Below, piece after piece: positions 43,355-53,749 of a stretch of DNA of 64,000 nucleotides. Both the position numbers and the translations under genes were made by a program. Position 1 is the stretch's first letter. Every line of letters starts with the position of its first letter. The notes below the pieces were generated by a model, which was not told where the DNA came from, ran no database searches, and saw only the letters and a list, made by a program, of their open reading frames with translations. This DNA is from Choricystis sp. odSpoLacu1 (Eukaryota > Chlorophyta > Trebouxiophyceae), in assembly GCA_958009055.1 (NCBI GenBank), contig OY253654.1:186001-250000 (forward strand), written 5' to 3'.

Positions 43355-44978
43355 ATGGCGTGCGTGCGCTGCCCCGTGTGCCTGGCGGGCGACGGCGCCG
43401 ACAGCTGGTCGGTCGTCGTCTCGTGCGGCCACGTGCTGCACACAGACTGCCTCGCCCAGTGCCTGCGCGCCAACTCAAAGTGCCCCTGCTGCAGGGTGAG
43501 TGTGTGGAGATGTTTTGCGTGTGCGTGTATGTTTGGAAAATGAAATGGTGGGGAGAGGGCCGCGCGGCGGCGGCAAACCGTGCGTCGCGGGAGCGCGCGC
43601 ATTCGACGTCTGTGCCTGCGCGCCCCCGCCCCGACCCGTCCCACCCGCCTTCCCTCCCAACGCCCACCTCTTTGCACCCTCCTCCCTCTTCCCCATCCAC
43701 AGAACGTCGTCCCCGCCGGCAGGCGGGGCGCCCCGGCCGGCCACAAGCGCCTGTTCCTGGACGTCGACGCTGACGCTGCGAGCGGGTCGCCGGGTCGCAC
43801 GGCCGCCGTGCTGGCCGATGAGAGGGTGAGTTGTGTGTGTGTGTGTGTGTGGACCGCGAAGCAAGTCGCAAGGGAGAGAGCACCGGGCGCCAACTCTCCT
43901 CCCTCTTTCCTCCTCCTCCCTATCCTCCCCAGGTCCAACGCCTCACCCGCGAAACCTCCGACCTGCGCGACGAGCTGGCTGCCTGCCAAGCCGCCCGGTC
44001 GGCAGCGGAGGACGCGTTGGCGGACGCCGCTGCAGACAAGCTCGACGCAATTGCGTCAGAACAAGCCGCCTCGGAGGCCGCCCTCCTAGCTGCCCGCGCT
44101 GAAGTGGATGGCGCCCTGGCCCGTGCCGCCGACGCCATTCGCGACAGGGATGCCGCCCTGATGCTGAAACACGCGGCTGAAAAGCGCGCCGAGCGACTCG
44201 CGACGGCCGCACACGCGGCCACCGAGAAGGCGCGCGGCCTGCAGCGCGAGCTGCACCGCGCCACCCTGGCGTCTGCTGCGATCGAAACGCTAACCGAGGG
44301 CGAGGTCGAAGCGCTGGTGGGGGCAGCGTGCGACGGCGCAGACGCGCGCGCGCGCTCGCGCCCGCGGCCGTCAAGCTGGCCGCCGCCGCGCGCGCCAACC
44401 GCACCCTGAGGGCCGCCCTGGCGGAGCGGGAGGCGGCGCTGAAGGCGGATCGGGATTCGGTGGCGGCGTTGAAGGCCGAGGTGTCTCGGTTGAGGAACGA
44501 GCGAGGGGCCGCAGGCGCGGCCGCTGCCGCGCGCGAACCTCGCGCTGTTTCCGCCGCGCCCGCCCCCTACGAGATCGACTACGACACGGCTGACGCGATT
44601 GACCTGGTGGACTTGGATGATGACGCGGGCGGTGGCGACGCTTCTGTCTCCGCTCCTCGTGCGCCGCTTGCGCCAGTTGTCTCGACCCACCGCCCCCCCC
44701 CTCCCCCCCTCGTCGGCGCCGCCCGCCTGGGATCGGCTGCATGGCTGCACGCGGGCTCCTTTGTGGCTGCTGCGGGCAGGAGGAGGCCGCCCGATGGCGT
44801 GCCGGCGGCTCAAGGCACGTTCATTCGCCACGGCGCAGACGGGCGCGGTGGGCGAACAGCCGCAGTGCGCCCGCGCGGGTTGGCGGGGCTGGCGGTGGCG
44901 CCCCCGGCGCCCGCCGCCAAGCGGCCCAAGCCCGGCGTGGGCGGCAGCCTGGCCAGCTTTTTGGTCAAGCGGGCGTAG
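43355..44978 (+). CDS. TRAIP: TRAIP-like RING E3 ubiquitin ligase
   Basis: Exons 43355-43495, 43703-43825 and 43933-44978, about 436 residues. The N-terminal RING is C3H2C3: CPVC, SCGHVLHTDC and CPCC. A long coiled coil follows, then an acidic patch (YDTADAIDLVDLDDD). Near the C-terminus is FIRHGADGRGGRT, resembling the conserved GRGGR segment of TRAIP/NOPO proteins. TRAIP ubiquitylates stalled replisomes at converging forks and in mitosis, with PCNA binding through its C-terminus. A canonical PIP box is not obvious. The frame shifts in the (CG)n run at 44341-44356, and coiled coil continues on both sides. RING and coiled coil are certain; the TRAIP name is probable. Confidence 0.7.
44341..44356. 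repeat. (CG)n tract with frame shift in the TRAIP-like gene
   Basis: An alternating CG run after VGAACDGADA. The coding frame moves in the same direction as the two in RAD50, as if one CG unit were extra. Confidence 0.7.
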
Positions 44979-45113
44979 CAAGAGAGAAAGTTTTTGTTTC
45001 AGTTTTTTCCCTTTTGTCACTCGGTTCCGAGAATGTGATTTTTTTGTTTTCACACACACACGCGCTTCCATTCGCTCACAAACTCTCTCCTCCTCCCTCT
45101 CCTCCTCCTTCTC

Positions 45114-46967
45114 TCACGGCGTCAAACGCTTGGGGTCGCGCGGGAACAGGGACGTTTTGCGAATGTTGTCCAGCCCACAAAACAGCATCACCACGCGCTC
45201 CAACCCCACCCCCGCCCCCGCGTGCGGGTAGGCGCCATAGCGAAAGGCGTCGATGTAGGCGGCGATGGAGTCGGGGGGGACGCCACAGTCGAGCGCGCGC
45301 TGAGTCAGCAGGTCGGCGTCGTGCACGCGCTGGGCGCCCGAAATGATCTCCTCCCCCCGTATGAACACGTCGTACGAGTTGGAGACGACGGGGTTGGATG
45401 GGTCGGGCATGGTGTAGAAGGGGCGGACGGGGGTGGGAAACTTGGTGAGGATGAAGAAGTCGGTGCCGAACTTTTCAGCCACCAACCCCCCCAGTTTGCG
45501 CTCAGCCTCCGTGTTGAGGTCACCATCCGGATCCACCTCGTGCCCCGCCGCCTCCAGCATGGCGACTCCCTCCGCAAACGTGAGGCGGGGGGCTTTGGGC
45601 AGCCAGCGCAGCGGGGGGGCCGGGTACTGGGCGGCGATGACAGCGAGTTCGCGCGCGCACCGCGTCGTCAACCCCTCGAAAATGGACACAAACAGCGCAT
45701 CGATGACGTCCAGGGCTTCGTCATAGTGTTCGTGGATGGCCATCTCAAAGTCGAGCCCCGTGAACTCGGTCAGGTGGCGGTGGGTGAACGACTTTTCCGC
45801 GCGAAACACGGGTGTGATTTCAAACACCCTGTCAAAGTCGGCCGCCAGCGCCATCTGTTTGTACAGTTGGGGCGACTGCGCCAGGCAGGCGGGCCGCCCC
45901 ATGTAGTCCAGGGTGAAGCAGGAGGCGCCCCCCTCGGACGCGCCGGCAATGATGCAGGGGGAGTGGATTTCGGTGAAGCTGAGCGTGGAGAGTGTTTCGC
46001 GAAACAGGCCCGTCACGGCCGACTGCACCCCAAAGATGGCTTGGGAGGCGGGCACGCGCAGGTCGATGACGCGGCCGTCCAGGCGTGTGTCCTGGGCCAC
46101 GGTGGCGAGTTGTTCGCCGCGCGCGGCGGCGGCTGCCACGTCGGCGTCGGAGCGCGCGGCGTCCGCAATGTCAAACGGCAGCGGCCCCGCGCGCGAAATC
46201 GCGTGCAGGGACACCGCGTGCAGCTCCAGGCCAGACACGGTGCACGAGGCAATGGGTTCGGGGGGGGCGACGACGGTGGCGGTGACGTCGACAATGGTTT
46301 CTTTGGGCAGGGTCGCACAATATTTGACCATCGTCTTTGACACTTTCACCCCCTCCTCATCCGCCGCCACCAGCAGCTGCATCGTGTCCAGCCGCTGGCG
46401 CAGCACCATGAAAGAGGAGCGCCCCCCGCCCCGCACCGCGTGCACGCGGGCGCGGATGAGGACGGTGGCGCCGACGTCTGCGGGGGTGAGCGACGCGAGC
46501 GTGCGCCACACGCGGTCGGTTTTGGTGGCAGACGCAATCAGGGGCGCATCCCCATACTTGTCCTTGCACGGGTCGGCGTCGCGGGCGGCGGCCAGGCGGG
46601 CGGCGGCTTCGGCGGCTTGTTTGGCGGCTTCGGCGAGCTGTGTGTTTGGAGGGGAAGAGGGTTGGAGAGCGCGGTCGCGACGGCGACGAATTCGCTTCTT
46701 CGCAACAACAAAAAAAACACTCACCCGCTTGGCCTCCTTTTCCGCCGCTTTCTTGCGCTTTGCCTCCTCCTTGGCGGCCGCTTTGGCTGACTTGGCGGTG
46801 TCGGCGTCCGGGGCGGGGGCGCCGTCCTGAGGGGTGGAAGGAGGGGGGAACGTCGATTGGGTGTGTGCGGGTCGTTTGGCGTGCGCGGCGCACGCTATCC
46901 CTCTGCCCTTCACACAACGCACCTGCAGGGTGGCGGTCTTCAGCTTGGTGGCAACGTCGTCCGCCAT
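45114..46967 (-). CDS. DARS: Cytosolic aspartyl-tRNA synthetase
   Basis: Exons 46967-46923, 46826-46725 and 46637-45114 encode 556 residues. A Lys/Ala-rich N-terminal extension (eukaryotic tRNA-binding helix) precedes the OB anticodon domain (TVLIRARVHAVRGGGRSSFMVLRQ). The class II core has motif 2 FRAEKSFTHRHLTEFTGLD and motif 3 GVGLERVVMLFCGLDNIRKT, ending SLFPRDPKRLTP. SQAIFGVQSAVTGLFRETL and QSPQLYKQM are characteristic of archaeal/eukaryotic AspRS. The enzyme charges tRNA-Asp in the cytosol. Some archaeal-type AspRS are non-discriminating, but this eukaryotic form should be discriminating. Head-to-head with APC5 (296 bp). Confidence 0.96.
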   Translation of the reverse strand: MADDVATKLKTATLQVRCVKGRGIACAAHAKRPAHTQSTFPPPSTPQDGAPAPDADTAKSAKAAAKEEAKRKKAAEKEAKRVSVFFVVAKKRIRRRRDRALQPSSPPNTQLAEAAKQAAEAAARLAAARDADPCKDKYGDAPLIASATKTDRVWRTLASLTPADVGATVLIRARVHAVRGGGRSSFMVLRQRLDTMQLLVAADEEGVKVSKTMVKYCATLPKETIVDVTATVVAPPEPIASCTVSGLELHAVSLHAISRAGPLPFDIADAARSDADVAAAAARGEQLATVAQDTRLDGRVIDLRVPASQAIFGVQSAVTGLFRETLSTLSFTEIHSPCIIAGASEGGASCFTLDYMGRPACLAQSPQLYKQMALAADFDRVFEITPVFRAEKSFTHRHLTEFTGLDFEMAIHEHYDEALDVIDALFVSIFEGLTTRCARELAVIAAQYPAPPLRWLPKAPRLTFAEGVAMLEAAGHEVDPDGDLNTEAERKLGGLVAEKFGTDFFILTKFPTPVRPFYTMPDPSNPVVSNSYDVFIRGEEIISGAQRVHDADLLTQRALDCGVPPDSIAAYIDAFRYGAYPHAGAGVGLERVVMLFCGLDNIRKTSLFPRDPKRLTP

Positions 46968-47263
46968 GGGGTCGTTGACTGGGCGGTGGGTGCGTATTTG
47001 GGCGAAGAAAAAAGGGAACGCAGATCTGCGAAAGCGAGACTCACTCTCTTTCGCTCGACGCGTTTTTTCTTCTTCTTTTCGACGCATCCCCTCTCCCGCG
47101 CGCTGTGCGTTGGAGAGGGCGCGTGCGCGAGCGCTGGGACTGCATTACACACACACACACACTGCACCGTCCTTCCCGTGCGTCGTGCGACACCGCGCCA
47201 GCCTCCGCTCGCTGCATCGACCCCCCGACGCATCGCGCCCCACTCGAAAGCTCTGTGCCCCCG

Positions 47264-49744
47264 ATGCCGTCCTCCTTTGCCGCCACGGCCCAGGTGCGAC
47301 TGTGTGGCAGCCAGGGAGCAATGGTGCATGGGGCATAAAAGCCAGACCACGGGGGAATGCTTTTTTTTTTTCTTCCTTTCCCTGTGCCGCGCGATGCCGA
47401 CCCTCCACCCATCAACTCCCCACACAGCTGCCGCCCCTGCACCCGGCCGACACCGCCCTCGCCGTGCTGGTGCGCGCCTACCTGGCCTCCCCCAACGAGC
47501 TGGTGAGTGTGTTTTTTGTGTGGGAGAACGTGTTTCTCTGCCCGCTCTCGCTGCACAACGCTCACCACCTCTCTCCCTCCCCAGCCCAAACCCACCACCC
47601 CCGACGACCCTCAAGACGCGCTCACCCGCACCCTGCTGACCCTGGTGACGGATGACTCCCCTCCGGCCGCCACGTGGGCAGAGTTTGTGCAGCGGGTGGC
47701 GTCCGCCGCGTCCGCGACAGCACCAGCAGTCGGCGCCGCGGCCGCCGCGGTCGCGTCGGACGCCGCGGTCGGCGCGGTGGACGCCTCCCTGGCCGCCCTA
47801 ACATCCCCGGACGCGCTGTACGCGCTGCACGCCGCCATCCTGGACGACTGCGTGGCGGCCGCGGATCCAGAGGAGGCGGCCGCGGCTGTTGATGGCGCTG
47901 GGCGCACCGCCTCGGGCGTCCGCCCTGCGGCGCGGTCGTCGCCCGCGGGCGCCCTACTGCGCCGGTGGGCGGTTTCGTTTGGCGGGCTGGACGTGGCGAG
48001 GGTGGGGGACCACATGGATGACGTGGCAGCGTGGGCGAGCGGCGCACACGTGCCGCCGCCCCCGCCGCCACCAACCACTGCCGCGGCCGCCGCCGCCACC
48101 GCCGCCCTGGCGTCCCGCGACGAGGGTATTGTCCCCGACGCCACGCGCGCCCTGTTTGATGGGCTGCCCCCCCCCGACGCGGGCGACGCGGGCGACGCGG
48201 GCGGGGAGGCCGCGTGGCGGGTGCGGCTGGCTGCAGCCCTGGCGGCGGACGCGTCCACGTCAGCCGCCCTGGGCGCCGCAGACGCGGCCGCCGACGCAGC
48301 CGCGGAAGCCCTGGCCACCGCCCAACAAACAGGGGACGAGGGCGGCGTGGCGGCGGCTCTGGCGATGGTGGCTCGAGTCGCGACGGCGCCGCCGCGGCCG
48401 GCGCGCGACGGCTGTCCGCGCCGCGGTCACGTTCCGCCGCCGCCATCCCTGCTGCGCCGGGTGGAGGCGCGGGCACGGGCCGCCAAGCTGCCTGCCCTGG
48501 AGGCGGAGGCCGCCCTGGCGCGGGCGCGGGGGGTGCTGGCGGCCCCCAACGGAGGAGGCGGCCGCGGGGGCCCCGCGGCCGCGGTCGCGACCATCGCCGC
48601 CCGAGTCGCCGACGTTGCAGCCGCCACCATCCCGTCAGCCGCGCTGCCACCTGTGCCTCCGCCTGCCCCGGGAGCGCCCTCGGAAGCGCCGCGAGGGGGC
48701 GCCGCCTTCCCCGCCGCCGCGGGCGCTGGCGACGCGTTTGCGCCCACCGCTCGCCGCGCCGACCGCGTCGCGGCGGGGGCCGACGTGGCGGCCGCCCTCA
48801 TAGATGCGCACGCCATGACGGCGGCCGCGGCCGCGGCCACCGGGTCGGTCGTGGCGGCGGATGGAGCAGTGTTGGCGGCCGCCGCGACCGCGGCGCGGCG
48901 CGGGCTGCCGCCCCCGCCCGCGGTGGTGGCGGTCGCCGCCGAGGCGGCGGGGCGGAGGGGGGGGCCTCAGGCTGTCATCGCTACGCTGGACGCGTTGGCA
49001 GACGGCGCAGACGCCTGCCCAGAGCTAGTCGCTCGCCGCGCGGCCGCTGCGTCGGCCGCCGCGCTCGGTGTGAGAGACGCGCCCGCCGCGGCCGCTGCCG
49101 CCGCCACCGCCGCCGCCGCAGCGCGCGCGGGAGCGGTCGGGGGTGATTTGTTGGCCATGCGCCTTGGTGCTGCCGCCGCGTTTGATGCGCGGCGTTCGTT
49201 TGATGGCGCTTACGCCGCGGCACACGCCGCTGCCGACGCTGGCGACGCCCCCGCGGCCGCCGGCGCCCTGCTGACCGCCGCCGACGCAGCCACCCGCGCT
49301 CGCGCCCCTCTGACCGCCCTGCCATCCGCCCTGGCGGCTCGGGCCGCGGCGGCGCGGGCGGGGGCGGCGCCCCTTGCAGCCGCAGCGGCGGTCGCGACCG
49401 CGCGCGCGCTGCTGTCTGCGGGCGCGCCCACCCCCGCGGCCGCCCTGGCCCAGGACGCGCTGCCTATGTGTGTAGCTGCCGGCACCCCCCTGGACAGAGG
49501 CCTCGCCCGCCTGGTGGCGGCGGAGGCGGCGCTGGCGTGTGGGAGTGGGGCGCCGCCGTCGTCAGCCGTGAGTGATCTTGAAGCAGCAGCCTCCGACCTA
49601 GCCACCGCGGGCGCGTGGACTGACGCCGCGCGCGCCGCCCACCTGGCCGCCCTGGTGGCTCACGCGCGGGGCGAGGCGGACCGCCGGGACGCGGCGGCAG
49701 CGGCCGTGCTCGAGTTCAGGGCGCGGTGTGTGGGGGGAGGGTGA
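47264..49744 (+). CDS. APC5: APC5, anaphase-promoting complex subunit 5
   Basis: Exons 47264-47293, 47428-47502 and 47585-49744 encode about 754 residues. The protein is a chain of Ala-rich helical (TPR-like) repeats. A mid segment, DEGIVPDATRALFDGLP, corresponds to the SGIVPF region of plant APC5. The C-terminal block (ALAQDALPMCVAAGTPLDRGLARLVAAEAALA, then SDLEAAASDLATAGAWTDAA and RDAAAAAVLEF) follows the plant APC5 C-terminus residue pattern. APC5 is a scaffold of the APC/C ubiquitin ligase that drives mitotic exit. The Ala bias makes the match less sharp than usual; another TPR protein remains possible. Confidence 0.68.
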
Positions 49745-49804
49745 AAAAAATGTGTGTCAAAAGCGTTTTTACAACAAAAGCAGATCAAAACAAAACAAAA
49801 CTCT

Positions 49805-50453
49805 CTACCCTTGCGCCAGCTCGCGCTCCAGCTTGTCCAGCAGCCCCACGATGCGGTGCTTCATGATGGGTTGCCCACTGCGCGTACGCTTGCGCATCAG
49901 TGCCGTCTTGCGCCGCCGCTCGGCTGCCGCCGCCGCCACCGCGGCCGTCCGTGCGTTGGCAGCGTCCGCTGCCTCTGCAGCGGCAGCCACCCGGGCCTGC
50001 CTGTCCGCGGCCGCCGCGGCGGCGGCTTTGGAAAAGGTGGAGTGGTGGGAGGGCTTGGGTTTGGAAGGCGGCGGCGCCTCGCCGGCGGGGGGTGGGGGCA
50101 GGCTGGTCTGGGCGACGGCGTCGCCTGCGTCGTCGTACGGCACGGCTGGCTGTGTGTGTGTTGAGTGTGGTGGGGATGAAGCGAGCGCTGGCCCCGACGG
50201 CTAGCCCCCCTTTTTCTCTCATCCCCTCTCCCTCTCTCACCTGCAGCCGTCCCTCCGCGCTCATCCGCGCTTTCAGCTTCTTCAGCTTGTTGACTCGCTT
50301 GGCCGCCCGTCCCGCGGCGGACGCCCGCGCGACGCGGGGGTCGTGTGTCGTGGCGCGAGCCGACGCGAAATGCAGCAGCGGCAGGCCTTCACGCACGCGC
50401 CGTTTGGCCGGGGCGACTGGTTTGTCAGTGGAACGGTCGTTGGGGCGCTTCAT
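49805..50453 (-). CDS. FYV7: FYV7-like rRNA-processing protein
   Basis: Two exons, 50453-50241 and 50149-49805, encode 185 residues. The protein is basic, with a Lys/Arg-rich first half (RAAKRVNKLKKLKARM). The C-terminus AERRRKTALMRKRTRSGQPI then MKHRIVGLLDKLE matches the FYV7 signature (R(T)xxGQPvMkxRIexLLexI). FYV7 proteins act in small-subunit rRNA processing in the nucleolus. It is small and divergent, so the name is a family-level call. Convergent with APC5 (60 bp) and head-to-head with the CBS-domain gene (189 bp). Confidence 0.65.
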
Positions 50454-50642
50454 GGTGAGCGCGTGTGTGTGGGGAGAGGAGGCGGCGCAGAGGCGGCGCG
50501 GAGGCCACAACAGAAAAAACAAAAACGCGCGAGTGGGCAAAAACGACTTGCATTTACACCCCTTTCAAGCGTTTCGAGCCCCCGCGCTGCGCGCACCGCG
50601 CTCGACACCACAGAGCACACCACAACAGCCACACTGACACCA

Positions 50643-52113
50643 ATGGACGCCCCCAACCCTGCGTCCCCCTCCCACAAGCGCGGCCGCGACGCCGACGCCG
50701 TGCGCGACGGCGACGGCCTCGCCGACGCGCGCGCGTGGCTCGACACCGTGCCGCTGACCGAGGTCGCGCCCAAGAAGCAGGTGTGTGAGGGAGAATGTGG
50801 TGCCGTTCGCTGGGTCAGGTTGTCGGGTTTTGTGCGGAGGGAGGCGGGAGAGAGCGAGATTGCGTTTGCCCGACGTTTCGTTCGCTCATGCCGACTCAAC
50901 CCTCCCTTCCTCCTCCTCCATCCCATAGGACCTCTTCCAACTCGAACACTCCATGACGGTCGGCCGCGCCCTGGAGGAGTTTGCCAAGCGCAAGATTCTG
51001 TCGGCGCCCGTCGTGGTGGCGCCCTCCCTCGACGACGCTCTGGACGCGGGCGACACGCCCCCCCACGACACGCCCTCCCTCCTCGGCTGGATCGACACGC
51101 GCGACATCCTGGCCGCCTTCCTGCGCCACCTGGATGACACCCTGACTGAAGACAACAAAGTGCTGCCCACAAGGATGCTTGAGTTGATGACGCTGCTGGA
51201 AAAGGCGGGGCCCGCGTTTGCTGCCACGCCCCTCGTGCGCGTGCGCGGCGGGGCCGACCGCGAGCTGGTCTACCAAGCGTTTGCGTCTACATCCGTGCTG
51301 GAGGCCATGATCAACTCGTTTTTGCACGGGCACGCAGTGGAGGACGGCGTCGGGGGTGGTGGCGACGGCGGTGGGACTGAAGGCCGCCCGCCCTCGCGCG
51401 TCGTGCACCGCGTCGCCGTGTTTGATGCGCACGGCTCCATCACCAGCATTGTGTCGCAACTGGATGTGCTGCGTTTCGTGGTGGCGCACAAGGAGAGGCT
51501 GGGCGGCCTGGCGACTCGCTCCCTCACCGCCTCTGGCCTGCTGACTGGCAAGCCCCCTGTCGCCACCGTGGACCCACACACACCCACCCTGCTGGCGCTG
51601 AAATCAATGTTGGCTGCCGGCGTGTCGGGAGCAGCTGTCGTGGCCACTGGCAGTGGAGTGGCGATCGCGAATCTTTCGATCTGCGACCTGCGCGCAGTCC
51701 AGCCTCACCACCTCGGCGTTCTGGCCCTCCCCGTCGCCGAGTTTCTGTCCCTGCTGCACGGCACCTCCTACGCCGGCTACTCAGTGGGTGGCGCCTCCCC
51801 CCGCTCCCCCTCCGCCGCCGCCCACCCTTTTTTCTCCGGCACCTCGCGCGGGCGCGCGGCCCACCCCTCCCCCTCCCCGCTCGCCTCCTCCGTCTCGGGC
51901 GGCGGCGGCGACGCGGGCGTCGCGGACGCCGACTCGGGGGGCGACGTGCGCGTGCTGACGGTGACGCCCAGCACGTCAGTCGCGGACGCCGCGGCCATGA
52001 TGGCCAGGACGCGCGTGCACCGCCTGTACGTGGCGGACAATCCGGACACCCCCGTGCCGAGCGCGGTGGTGACGCCGACGGATGTGATGCGGCTGGTGGC
52101 GGGCGTGTTTTGA
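50643..52113 (+). CDS. Four-CBS-domain protein (SnRK1/AMPK-gamma-like)
   Basis: Exons 50643-50780 and 50929-52113 encode 440 residues. Paired CBS motifs are visible: VGRALEEFAKRKILSAPVVV...LGWIDTRDILAAFL; SVLEAMINSF...RVAVFDAHGSITSIVSQLDVLRFV; TPTLLALKSMLAAGVSGAAVV; and TSVADAAAMMARTRVHRLYV...VVTPTDVMRLV. A Ser/Pro/Gly-rich linker precedes the fourth. Four CBS modules form the adenylate-sensing disc of AMPK-gamma/SNF4 and plant CBS relatives. Whether it is a kinase subunit or a free-standing CBS regulator cannot be told; no glycogen-binding domain is fused. Confidence 0.8.
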
Positions 52114-52333
52114 GAGGAGAGGAGGGTGGGTGGGTTGGGGCGAGGTTGGAGAAGTGAGTGTTCAAAACGCGAGTGCGTGTGTTTTTTTGTGGGCGTTCCT
52201 TTTGTTTTTGGATGTGCAGAGCACCGAAGAATGTTTTTCTGCGCACACACGCAAAACCGATATACGAGAGGAAGCAAGGAAACAAAATGTATTTTTCCAT
52301 TTCACCCAACCCACTCACCACACCACACCCTTC

Positions 52334-53585
52334 TCACTCCGACCGCCCCGCGTACGATTCAAACCCTTTCCCCCGGCAGTCGATGCCCGTCATCGGCTCC
52401 CCCAGCCCCGCCGACACTTCCGCGATGATGGCGGGGTCTTGGTAGTGGGCAACAGCCTGCACAATCGCGCGCGCGCGGGCGGCCGGGTCGCCCGATTTGA
52501 AAATGCCAGACCCCACAAACACGCCGTCCACGCCCATCTGCATCATCAGAGCGGCGTCGGCGGGGGTGGCGACACCACCCGCCGCAAAGTTGACGACGGG
52601 GAGGCGGCCCAGGTGCTTGGTCTGGCGCATCAGATCAATGGGGGCACGAATCTCTTTGGCGTAGACGTACAGTTCATCGTCATCCATCGTCTGCAGGGCG
52701 CGGATGGCGCCCGTCACGGCGCGCGCGTGGCGCACGGCTTCGACGACGTTGCCGGTGCCGGCTTCCCCCTTGGTGCGGATCATGGCCGCGCCCTCCGCCA
52801 CGCGGCGCAGCGCCTCCCCCAGGTCGCGGCACCCGCACACAAACGGCACCTTGAAGTTGTGCTTGTTGATGTGGTGCACGTCGTCCGCCGGGGTGAGGAC
52901 CTCGGACTCGTCCACATAGTCCACGCCCAGCGCTTCCAACACTTGTGCTTCAACGAAATGCCCAATCCTCGCCTTCGCCATCACGGGGATAGTCACCGCC
53001 GCCTTGATGGCCTTGATGACGTCCGGGTCGGACATGCGGGCGACGCCGCCGTCGGCCCGGATGTCGGCGGGGACGCGCTCGAGCGCCATGACGGCAACGG
53101 CGCCCGCTTCTTCGGCAATGCGGGCTTCCTCCGGGGTGGTGACGTCCATGATGACGCCCTGCTTCAGCATTTGGGCGAGGCCGACCTGTGGGTTGGGTGG
53201 GAGGAGGGGAGGGGAGGGAGGGGGTGAGTGGGCGATGGGGAGGCCCAACACACGAGCCGGCTAGGCGACCGAGAGAGCCGCCGACGGCGACGCCACGACG
53301 GTCGCGGGTGCGTTGGAGCAGCTGGTCGCTCGCATTGTCACAGGGGCAGGGCTTTCCCCTCTCCTGCCCGCGGTGCGAGTGGCACACTCTGTGACACGCA
53401 CTGCCAGCTGTGACGTTGGCCGGAGAGGGCGCGGGGAGGGGGCGAGAGCGGGGTGCGTTGCGCAGTGTAGGAGGGCCCCGCCCCGATTGCGACACACGCG
53501 TGCGGTCCCCTCCACCGCGCGCCAGGCCTCTGCCTCCCCACGGTCGCACCTTGGTGGCAAACGTGCTCTTCTCGACCTGCGCCAT
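52334..53585 (-). CDS. PDX1: PDX1, pyridoxal 5'-phosphate synthase subunit
   Basis: Two exons, 53585-53550 ([12 protein letters not shown]) and 53185-52334, encode 295 residues, standard for the family. Key motifs: [50 protein letters not shown] (active-site Lys), [48 protein letters not shown] and [19 protein letters not shown]. It condenses ribose 5-phosphate, glyceraldehyde 3-phosphate and ammonia into PLP as a dodecamer; ammonia comes from PDX2 (not in the window). The intron is long (364 bp). Cytosolic, with no targeting signal. Confidence 0.97.
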
Positions 53586-53749
53586 GGTGGAGTTGTGTTT
53601 GGAGAGGGGAGGGGGGCGTGAAGAAGGGGCAGAAAAATGAGTTGTGTTGTTCTTTTGCTGTTTGTTTTTTGTTTTTTCACGAAAACAACCCACACTCTCC
53701 CACACAAAACGGCAGCCACGACACACACCACACGATTGTCTGACGCCAC

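Noticed and set aside
46940..47614. Minus-strand frames upstream of AspRS
   Set aside because: They span the divergent promoter and APC5 introns, are low-complexity and lack domain similarity.
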